Positions 54,912-64,000 of a stretch of 64,000 nt of DNA are shown piece by piece. The notes below the pieces were generated by a model. It worked only from the letters and a program-made list of their open reading frames with translations, was not told the DNA's origin and did no database searches. Position numbers and translations under genes: made by a program. Positions within the stretch are counted from its first letter, which is position 1. Every line of letters begins with the position of its first letter. Origin of the DNA: Nematostella vectensis (lineage: Eukaryota > Cnidaria > Anthozoa > Actiniaria > Edwardsiidae); the NCBI RefSeq assembly GCF_932526225.1, contig NC_064046.1, positions 8,457,719 through 8,521,718 of the forward strand. The letters run 5' to 3'.

Positions 54912-54962
54912 TTTGCGCTCGACATTCTCTGGCTCGCGAGCCAGAATTTCGAGCGCAAACCT
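54912..54962. repeat. Near-perfect palindrome
   Basis: TTTGCGCTCGACATTCT and AGAATTTCGAGCGCAAA flank a central CTGGCTCGCGAGCCAG. The whole 50 bases can form a cruciform with one mismatch and a small bulge. Confidence 0.75.
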
Positions 54963-55490
54963 TTCCCATGTACACCTCTAAGTTATGTAACAATCCAGTC
55001 TCTGATGGTGTTGTAATTTAACTATTGACATTCATAATTTATACTTCTGTACTCAAGTTTTTTTTTTTCAGGATAGCAATCTGTGAAATAACAAATGCAC
55101 AAATGTGAACGCCTGTTTTTATGACTCTATGGGCCAATCCGCACTACACGGAGTCTTGTTTTTGTTTATGGTTTTGTCCACTGTCGGTACGTGTGTTTTT
55201 GTTTCTCCGGGACAGGATTTAGCCAATTATATGTGAATCCGCACTTAACATTCAAGCCGAACTCAAAACGCACAAATGTTAATCAAGTGTTTAGTGTTTG
55301 CAAACACGGTTAAAACTCTCTCGTATATAATATCTGTCTGGGATCTATTGCTGTCCATTTTCGAGCAAGGTGCAACTAGTACTATTCTATAGTTTGCCTG
55401 CGATAATATTTCATTTCGCATCTCGTCTGTAAAGTCATTTTATACAGAAGACAATCATATTCAATTTTGTTTTCTCTTTCAATAAACTAG

Positions 55491-55766
55491 AGTGCAAACA
55501 GTAAAAGCGTGAAAGATTAGTTAGTAAATAGTACTCTTTGTATAATTTGATGAAAACAGTGGAACTGGAACACCACTTTTTAGTATTTAGTAAAATAGTT
55601 GGACCGTGACTTTGGCTTTCTTTTGTTTTCTTTTGTCTCACTGTTTCGGTTTTGCGGCCACACTATTTTGTGAGGGAAATTGACAATTTACTATTTACTG
55701 TAGTAATTGTACAAAATAGTGCAATTTGGTTTTAATAATCTTTCACGCTTTTACTGTTTGCCCACT
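55491..55766. repeat. MITE with GCAAACAGTAAAAGCGTGAAAG ends
   Basis: GCAAACAGTAAAAGCGTGAA at 55494 is mirrored by TTCACGCTTTTACTGTTTGC at 55742, so it is a foldback element of about 270 bp. A tandem duplication (TTTAATAAAATAATTATATATG) follows at 55788-55840. Confidence 0.7.
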
Positions 55767-55861
55767 ATAATTTGTTGTACCAGAACTTTAATAAAATAAT
55801 TATATATGCACCAGAATTTTAATAAAATAATTATATATGCAGTTATCCAGCCAAAGACAAT

Positions 55862-57410
55862 CTATTTGACCCCAAGTCTTTTTTGTAGGCTTGCAATTTC
55901 GTCACTTCTTATAAGATCCCAGAGTGAGTTGTCAAGTTCATGCAATTCTCCATTCCAATTGAAATGAGATGGAGGATCCTCGTCACTGCTCCCAGCCTTG
56001 TACTCGAAGTACGAGCTGAGGGAAATAGCCAGGCTTGATTTAATGAGCCCTATACCTCCTGCCTTTTCTGGGCCAGGGTGGTAAACTCTTCCACTCTCAG
56101 GCAGCATACAAATTTTCGATGGTTGAAATTCTACATCCATTCCATCCTCAACTCCATTACACTTCAAGACGCTGAAGGATGTGTTATCTTGTGAGGTTTC
56201 TAACTTGTGGAATACTATGGGGAGATCTTCACACCGAATGTAGTTCTTCTCAACTCCACATGGGGATATGTAAGGAAACTCGTCATCAAAACGACCTGTT
56301 TTGTTTATTTTTAGTCGTCTGAAGAAAAACCTCAGAAACTGTTTATCTGGAAAAAAAAATCAAGTAGAACTCCACTAGACCTCAACAAGATTTCTGTTGT
56401 GAAGTGCAGGAAAAAAAGAGAGGGAAGGGGACAGGAAAATAGAAAAAAAATTGTGCCTTTGCCTTGATTTTTATTATAAACATTTGCATGACGACTTACC
56501 TTTAAAACAAGTGACAAAGTTTTTTATTTTTGTGTCATCAAGAAACAGCTGAAAAAGAAAACAAGATTTTTTTTTGTTCTTCTCCAAATGTGTTATACTA
56601 AGACTTTCTAAAAACAGCCTCCTCTAAGCACTTCTTCCGGAAAAGCATGAAAGCTTTTTATAGGGCAGCACGGCTGCTGTTATGTCACCCTTTCTGATTG
56701 GCTAATTGTGTATGTGTTACTGACATGTTGGTGCCATACATGACCAGGAGCAGCTGTTTATTCGTATATATTAATATCTAACTATTAATAGTTTGATATT
56801 AAAATAATATCTAACTATCAAGCAACCAAAATGGCTGCGAAAAAAACATAGATCAGAAAAATAGGAACCACCTAGTCTGTTATCCAACAATCAGTCCCTA
56901 ACAGTCGATTAACAATACAGACAAGGTTGATAAATGTTTAAAGCACTCAAGGCAGGGTTCCATTCCAGATAATGGAGACTGTAAACCAGGATTATCCCTA
57001 TGATATTCAATGAATAATTCCATATTTTTTTTCACTTCTGACAGAGTGTCAATGGGCAAGGTGTGAAGACTGTGAACCAGTCCCCTTCAAATACATAAGG
57101 ACCTTAAATATAATAACAAGCTTTCCATTATATGGACTATAGTCTGATCAGCAGCGATGTTGAATTTCTATTTTTGTCAATAACGTAATCATGCTTTTTG
57201 AAAATTTGCATCGTATTTTATCAATTCAATGAAATATATCATTCCAGAACATACCTGTCCTTGATGGTCGATGTAATAGAAGTACTCTCTGACTTTAGGG
57301 GCAGGTGACTGCCCTTGTACATAGCTAATGCACCGCGTTAAGACCAGGCACCCAGTCTGTGAGTGTAAAAAAGATGATGGCCGAGCTCGCAACATCGCTG
57401 TGAAAATCAT
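55862..57410 (-). CDS. C8orf82-like: UPF0598 family protein (C8orf82 homolog), three exons
   Basis: Exons 57410-57255, 56549-56500 and 56346-55862. Exon 1 gives a basic, hydrophobic N-terminus compatible with mitochondrial targeting (AMLRARPSSFLHSQ), then YVQGQSPAPKVREYFYYIDH, the hallmark start of UPF0598. Exon 2 reads LFLDDTKIKNFVTCFK if one A is dropped. Exon 3 continues FLRFFFRRLKINKTGRF, FPYISPCGVEKNYIRCED, SGRVYHPGPEKAGGIGLIKS. All donors and acceptors are GT/AG. As given, exon 2 has seven A (56518-56525 region, T on plus strand) where six would keep the frame, and the total coding length is one base over a multiple of three. This is either a sequencing error or a recent frameshift. The function of the family is unknown. 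Confidence 0.8.
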
Positions 57411-57873
57411 ACTGCTTCAAGGACCTTTGACGTGAAATCAAGACAATTATGGGTAATCGTCTCGGGAGTCCACCGCCTGGTATTTCCAGGTAACTGTTGG
57501 GTGTTTTTTTTTTACGTAAAATCAATTAAAATGTTTATCTCTGAACGTTCGCGTTTCTATCTTTGTATTTGTTTTGAACGGAAAACCAATCGCAAAATGC
57601 ATTGTGCTACCTACGGCGCATGCTCATTTGAAAAGCCCGCAGGACGTAAACGTTGAGCAGGCGCCAACTTCGACTAAATTATCCTGTCAGAGCTCGGTCG
57701 GCGTGGTCAATTTTATCCCATTCTTATTGAGGAACTATCCTTTTAGACTATTTTGTTTACAGTCATGCTCAACTGCAGTTCAATTATAATGTGAGTTGTG
57801 TAATTTAGGGTTTATTTGGTGGAATTTCTGGGATTTGTTTGAAGTCCTACGAACGCGACAACGGTCAAGAAAC
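57411..57873. promoter_or_regulatory. Candidate bidirectional promoter between C8orf82-like and KATNB1
   Basis: The two start codons are head to head, 463 bases apart. A CCAAT box (AAAACCAATCGC) lies at about 57581, and there is no repeat. Shared regulation is inferred from arrangement only. Confidence 0.5.
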
Positions 57874-60800
57874 ATGGCGACTGAAGCCAAGCGTGCATGG
57901 AAACTACGTAAGTTTTCCCTTTTTCTCATTAATTTAGAATCCACTAACGCTTAATTTTACCTAAATAGATGGGTACGATGTAGACATGTAGTTAATTTAG
58001 ATGCTTCGCCTTGGAGTTTGTTACAAAACGACTGGAAGCACTTAGATTAGTCCTATTTCATTATCTCTTCCCTGTGAATATTTTCACGCCGGTAATCGTT
58101 CCCCAAGGAACTTTCTCCCTCTTGCTGAGTCCAATATTGTCATATTCTAGGCTGATATACGTAGAAATAGAATATCTCTTTTAATTATTTTTCCTGTGGC
58201 ATGTGATGTGTGATTTATACTTGAAGGAATGTGTACAGTAATTGTACAAAGTGTTTTTGTAACTTTGTAATAGCCGTGAAATTTCTTTACTAAAATTTCA
58301 AGTATACACTTACTTTCATGAGCTCCTGTATATCTTGTGTGTTTTAAATTGTTAGAAAATGTCAACTAGAAAGCTAAATCTCACTTACCATATTATCTCC
58401 CTCCATCTAGGATTATTTTGTAAAATGCATGTCAAAGGTTTTGTGTAGTCATTCTTTGATTTGCTCAGTAAATTATAAATGAAACAATACCACACTCTTC
58501 ATAAATGTAACAAAAAGCTCTGCTTTGCTGGAATCTGCCTTGACTTGCATTTATTTGTCACATGTTATTGTGCAAACCTGATAAATATTATTAGTCATAT
58601 CAGCATGTTTAGCAACTTCTGAATTTAAATAGACTCACAGATTTATTACAAAAATATGTATTTATGTTTAGTTTAGCAATGAACGACTCAGTTCATCCAG
58701 GTGGAAACATTTTTAATGCAAGCTTGTTTTGTATAGGTCAACCAGCCCCACTAAGCCTGTATTAAACATTTTTACCTGGATGAACTGTATCTTGGCTCAA
58801 GGTGAAGACATATACCGGAATATATTTATGTTTATGTATCATTGAATAGTTTTCTAACCAATTTGTACATCTATGATTGCAGAAGAGTTTGTTGCTCATG
58901 GCTCTAATATCAACTGTTTGTCCCTGGGACCTAGTACAGGGCGTGTCATGGTCACAGGGGGAGAGGATCGTAAGGTGAACATGTGGGCTGTTGGCCAACC
59001 TAACGTCATCATGGTATGTTGGTGGAGTTTAGCTACTAGACAACCCAGTCTATGCCCAGACTTCTACACAGTAGAACCCTAACTGTAAATAATCTAATAA
59101 TTCCCCTCTCTAATAAATGCCTCCCATCTATTGACAACCTCCTCAGACCATTGAAATTTAATGAAGGTGTCACTTGAACTTACTAACATTTAGTCGTAAT
59201 ATATGAAAAACGAGTGTTTCATCAACGATTCCAAACACCAAGTGAGATGAAAGCACGAGGCTGTCGCGAACGTTGTTTGAGAATTTCACGAACACTGTTA
59301 GCGAAAGTTTCGCAAACAGTGTCCATATGTTCGAGAGCGGTACTGTACCTATAACTCTGCGAACACCCCATCCCTGGTATCTCTTAATTCTTATGTTGTA
59401 CTGTACCCAGTCACTATTTATGTTGATAATTCCTATTTCTGGTGACCCAAATACTACTGTATGTCCTGGCCTAATATTTGGACAAATTCCTGCTTTAACA
59501 ATCATTGTGAAAGTGATTTCTTCCTGTCACAGATGAAATTCCCATCTTTATAAAGCCTCCGTCTATTTTCTATATAAACTGTAGCTGTAAAGATTTAAAG
59601 TTGACTTGCTTTTCATTCAAAGCAAATTTAGTGCAAAAACAATAACAGAATTTACAGTAGCCTTAAAGAATGGTATGAAGAATAATGGATTCTTGATGCA
59701 ACGTAACACCATCTCTGACCTGAACTTATGTTTTTTCAGTAACCCCGTGTGCTAATGATTGTTTCAGAGCCATTCTAGTCTCCTTAGCTTATGTTTTTTC
59801 AGTAACCCTGTGTGCTAATGATTGTTTCAGAGCCATTCTAGTCTCCTTAGCTTATGTTTTTTCAGTAACCCCGTGTGCTAATGGTTGTTTTAGAGCCTTG
59901 CTGGTCACACCAGCCCTGTGGAGTGTGTTCAGTTTAATTCCGGAGAGGACCTTGTTGTCGCAGGCTCACAGTCAGGGACCCTCAAGATTTGGGATTTAGA
60001 AGCTGCCAAAAGTAAGTACAAAGATATTTGTACACATCTGAATATGAAGACGTCTCCACCTCAGGGCCTGTAATTTAATATAAACTTTCATAGTTCACAC
60101 TGGACCTTAAAAAGTCTTGAAATGTCTTAAAAGTTATTTCAAGTTTTAAAGGCCTTAAAAAGGTCTTAAATTTGAGAAAAGTTTGGTTATGGTCTTAAAA
60201 AGTCTTATTTTTTCTCAAATTCCAGATAAATGTCCAGTATAGCATAAAGATTGTGCTATGATCGATTAATTTTGGTTTTTTTCTGACATAAGTGTTGTAC
60301 AGTACAGCCTGCAGGAAACTTAACATTTTGGGCATGTTTTTTGCACGTTTTGTTTCTTTGTGTTTTTTAAGTTTTTTGCGTGTAGTTTGAGTGTAATTAG
60401 ATTCATACACTCAAACTCCACGCACCTAGAGTGGACTTCACTCAACAAACTACACGCACCTGTTTGCCTCATTAACTTCTACGAAACCCCTTGAGAGTAT
60501 TTGTGGCTACAACTCAATGCCATGTATTTGTATGCGAAAAGCAAACTTGGGCATTTGGCATTCGATGTGATAGAATTCCACTATTCAATAGCCTGGTACA
60601 ACTTTAGCTCCTTTAATTTATATTGGCAATAAAAACTGATCTCTACAAACGTCATGCCTAATTTGGCTTAATAGAAGTAGTTTTACCAAGCGAAAGTAGA
60701 AAGTTTTTTTTTATTAATAAGAAGGAATCAATGTGAACTAATATATTTAGCCGCGCTCCGTGCTACTAAAATTGTTACGTACCGAGTACCATAAACCGTT

Positions 60801-63308
60801 TCAAATATCACTGTTCTTAGCCGTTTTATGAAATCGCACCGAAATAACAACGGAAGCCTTAGTCTATACAATTCATGGGTCAATTTGGCATCAGTAACCA
60901 GTAACGTAGGAGAGAGGTTCTTGATGCACGAAAGGAATAAATGTAAAAGTTGTGCGCCGGTGCGACTTTATACTTGTCGAACAGCAAAATAGGACCGAAG
61001 GCGTGTCAAACAATCACTGCCGCCCTACTGAATCGTCCTACTAAAAATCCTTTGCATTTTTACATCTAGGAAAAGATTGATTTCACTCAAATTTTTCCAA
61101 ACTTCTGAGTCAAACAAAGTTTGTTAGTCTAATTTGCGATCAGACAATGTGTTAGTTTTACCAACAACAAACAAACGTGCGAAGTAACACCGCTTCGTCA
61201 CTGTATACAAAGTCTTGCCAGCTAGAAGATCTGTCTAGTCTAGTCACTGGATACAAAGTCTTGCCGGCTAGTCAGACACTACATCTTGTTGTTTGTCACT
61301 TGCATGACATGTTGTTGTGTTTAGGAAGTGTTGTAAATTTCGCTTGTTGAAAACGCTGTTGTAAAACATTGACGACAACAGCATGTTAATGTCGGCGGCA
61401 ACTAAACTATGATTGTTTTCTCCTTTGCAAAACAAAGACAGTGTAATGTCGCAGCAACTACTGTAAACTATGACTGTTTTCTCTTGCTTTTAAACTCGCG
61501 CAACCAACAGACTTCTCGAAAAAAAACCTCTATATCTAAGCTTGAATTTGCTATAAAAAACGTCACAATCGTTAAAGCACTCGATTAGTTTTGTCGTACG
61601 CAAGCCGAGAGAACAAACAACGTACCGTGTTATTTTAATACATACATGCCATACGCTTCAACTAAAACGTCTTCGTTTTATGTGGCTTTCGTATGAAATT
61701 ATTTTCGGCGTTATCAATAGTTCTCCCTGCATTATAAATTCATTATACATTCCTGCATAACAAAGGAAAACTACACGCACTGATCATGTGGTACACTCAG
61801 CGTTTTACACGCAAAATCCGCGCATGCACGACACTCAAAATACGCGGAAAAAACATGCACAACGCTGTTAGGTTTCTTTCAGGCTGTACTGTATTTGTTC
61901 AAGTTCACACTGGTATTAAATTTTAGAATTCTACATCTTAGAAAAACTTAAAAGGTTTTTAAATTTGTTGGCTGCTCAGCTGCAGTAACCATGTTTTTCT
62001 AAAAGGGTCTGTGTCTATATGTTTTCTACTGGAATTTTATTTTACTGTAGGTGATTTCCACTAGGTCGGTTATGGTCTGGACTTTTTCGTGATAGTTTTC
62101 CCCAAGTATATTACTGATTCAAGTGTTTCTGTTTTCTTTAGTCCTCAGAACACTAACAGGCCACAAAAGCAGTATACGAAGCCTTGATTTTCATCCATTT
62201 GGCGACTTTGTAGCTTCTGGCTCGCTTGATACCAACCTTAAGGTAATAATGTTGCCTGCACATATGAATACTTAAGTAGGCTCCCCTAACTCTATTAATT
62301 TTCTTTTCCTCTAGCTCTGGGACATAAGAAGAAAAGGTTGCATATTTACATATAAGGTAATGTTCCAGGCATATATATATTTTAAAAAATACCATATGAA
62401 CTCATGAAATTATTTTCTTAGTTTGCCACTAGTTTGCTTTTTGCTAAACCCAACTGTACTAAGTAACTTGTGATGTGATGTATCAGGGTCACACAGACTG
62501 TGTCAATCATCTCCGCTTCAGTCCCGATGGACGTTGGATTATATCTGGAGGGGAGGATGGCGCTGCTAAGGTAATTAACAGGCACTGGCAACAAAATTTG
62601 ATGAAGTAGAATAGTGGGTACCCTATATGGAGAAAAGTGGAGGTTTCGTTTAAGAATAGTTTACTAAAGAATGTTAACTTCCAAAATTGTCTGTTCTATG
62701 TAGTTATGGGACTTGACAGCTGGTAAGATTATAAATGACTTCAAGATGCACACTGGGCCTGTGAACTGCGCAGAATTTCACCCCAAGGAGTTTTTATTAG
62801 CTACTGGTAGCTCAGACAGGTATACTGGATGATACTGTGGGACAACTGTTTGTTTAATTTTGTACTTAAATGTCAAGACATTTCAAAAGGAAAAACGTCC
62901 TACAATAGAATCTAGGAGATTTTAATTCAGTCAATTTTTAGCAAATTTTAGACTTCAGGAAATTTGAGACACAATGTTCTATTATTCTGCAATTGTGCAA
63001 TGTGGTATTGAGCTTGTGCTTGAAGTAACATTTGCTATTGAAGGTGTGGGTAAAGGATCTACTGCATCTTTGGGAGCTTTTCTACAGGAATTAGGGGGGG
63101 GGGGGGGGCTAAAAGGGACCAGTGGTGTAGAGAGAAAAAAATTCAAGAGAAAGACCTGCCATACTAAGAATGAATGTTAGCAAAAATACAAGAACTAACT
63201 GACTAAAGTGTTTTTGTGTCTGTATTTATTTTACAGAACTGTAAAATACTGGGATTTAGAAACATTTGAGCTAGTGTCAAGTACAGAGCCAGAAACTCAT
63301 CCTATCAG
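57874..63308 (+). CDS. KATNB1: Katanin p80 WD40-containing subunit B1, first eight exons
   Basis: Exons 57874-57907, 58883-59013, 59894-60011, 62142-62242, 62315-62356, 62487-62570, 62704-62819 and 63237-63308 join in phase without a stop. The protein starts [20 protein letters not shown] and runs through WD repeats: [111 protein letters not shown]. This matches katanin p80, the targeting subunit of the microtubule-severing complex with the p60 ATPase. Five to six propeller blades are seen; the rest of the propeller and the con80 domain lie beyond 64000. Exon sizes and phases are as expected of an intact gene. Confidence 0.95.
59725..59913 (+). repeat. 63-bp triplication of the exon 3 acceptor of KATNB1
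   Basis: The unit begins CTTATGTTTTTTCAGTAACC and includes GATTGTTTCAG plus the first bases of exon 3 (AGCC). Copies start at 59725, 59788 and 59851, so acceptor sites precede 59768, 59831 and the real 59894. The first two copies are almost identical; the third is diverged (TTTTAG) and continues into the true exon. Confidence 0.9.
60085..60200 (+). repeat. AAAGTCTTAA/AAGGTCTTAA-type short repeats
   Basis: A cluster of CTTAAAAAGTCTTGAAATG and GGCCTTAAAAAGGTCTTAAA-like motifs in intron 3. Probably a small old repeat. Confidence 0.45.
60299..61892. mobile_element. 1.6-kb non-autonomous TIR element in KATNB1 intron 3
   Basis: The left end reads ACAGTACAGCCTGCAGGAAAC and the right end, inverted, reads ACAGTACAGCCTGAAAGAAAC. 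Similarity continues inward (GGGCATGTTTTTTGCACG against GTGCATGTTTTTTCCGCG). Inside are further inverted CACTCAAA and TACACGCA motifs. No transposase frame is present. Confidence 0.65.
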
Positions 63309-64000
63309 GTAAATCCCCAAATTCACACTAATCCTATCAGGTAAATCCCCAAATTCACACTAATCCTATCAGGTAAATCCCCAAATTCACACTAATCCTA
63401 TCAGGTAAATCCCCAAATTCACACTAATCCTATCAGGTAAATCCCCAAATTCACACTAATCCTATCAGGTAAATCCCCAAATTCACACTAATCCTATCAG
63501 GTAAATCCCCAAATTCACACTAATCCTATCAGGTAAATCCCCAAATTCACACTAATCCTATCAGGTAAATCCCCAAATTCACACTAATCCTATCAGGTAG
63601 ATCCCCAAATTCACACTAATCCTGCCAGGTAAATCCCCAAATTCACACTTATCCTGCCAGGTAGATCCCCAAATTCACACTAATCCTGCCAGGTAAATCC
63701 CCAAATTCACACTAATCATGTCAGGTAAATCCCCAAATTCACGCTAATCCTGCCAGGTAAATCCCCAAATTCACGCTAATCCTGCCAGGTAAATCCCCAA
63801 ATTCACGCTAATCCTGCCAGGTAAATCCCCAAATTCACACTAATCCTGTCAGGTAAATCCCCAAATTCACACTAATCCTGTCAGGTAAAGCCCCAAATTC
63901 ACACTAATCCTGTCAGGTAAATCCCCAAATTCACACTAATCCTATCAGGTAAATCCCCAAATTCACACTAATCCTGTCAAATAAATCCCCAAATTCACAC
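63301..64000 (+). repeat. 32-bp tandem array built on the exon 8 splice donor of KATNB1
   Basis: The unit CCTATCAGGTAAATCCCC + AAATTCACACTAAT (32 bp) starts with the last eight bases of exon 8 and its donor GTAAAT. It repeats about 22 times to the window edge. Early units are identical; later ones vary (CCTGCCAG, CCTGTCAG, one GTAGAT). Nearly every unit keeps an intact CAG/GTAAAT donor. Confidence 0.95.

Noticed and set aside
63301-64000. Repeat-spacer array
   Set aside because: The 32-bp units abut with no spacer; it is a minisatellite grown from a splice donor.

Overview
The window looks like nuclear DNA of a cnidarian, most probably an anthozoan (stony coral or sea anemone). Genes are split by GT-AG introns, non-coding DNA is AT-rich and full of foldback repeats, and the transposon mix (DIRS with an SGNH hydrolase, LINEs with an esterase ORF1, BEL and Gypsy fragments, hAT) is typical of that group. 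This assignment is inference; no species marker is present.

Layout. 0-4.7 kb: minus-strand exons of a gene with a UBX-like beta-grasp module; its 3' part lies left of the window. 5.3-12.7 kb: a decayed DIRS-type tyrosine-recombinase retrotransposon (minus strand) with a LINE inserted in its recombinase, a 73-bp minisatellite and an SGNH-hydrolase ORF. 13-14.4 kb: small broken minus-strand ORFs, one with a BED-type finger. 14.4-23 kb: repeats only (39-bp minisatellite, CRE-motif satellite interrupted by a TTAA-flanked element, foldbacks). 23.4-24.6 kb: the 3' end of a plus-strand gene with an EGF exon and an ILEI/FAM3-type domain, broken by one TAG. 26.3-27.5 kb: an RPA-like OB-fold ORF.

27.7-48.5 kb is a nested stack. 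A LINE (A) is split by an 18,154-bp insertion at 28983-47136, with CAG-type terminal inverted repeats and a 5-bp target duplication; removing it rejoins the LINE reading frame across the junction. The insertion carries a multi-exon hAT transposase gene. That gene is itself interrupted at 37052-42517 by a 5,466-bp element with 23-bp terminal inverted repeats and a 4-bp duplication. This inner element carries two convergent genes: a transposase-like N-terminal protein of a family I cannot name, and a BEN-domain protein. An apparently intact two-ORF LINE (B) sits in the hAT element's 3' region. I consider the BEN-carrying element the most novel object here.

49-54.9 kb: a deleted Gypsy copy, a 23-bp tandem array, a decayed BEL/Pao integrase with a 460-bp LTR, and MITEs. 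55.9-64 kb: two ordinary genes head to head, a UPF0598 (C8orf82) homolog (minus) and the first eight exons of katanin p80 KATNB1 (plus). In KATNB1 the exon 3 acceptor is triplicated, and the exon 8 donor is the seed of a 32-bp tandem array running off the window edge.
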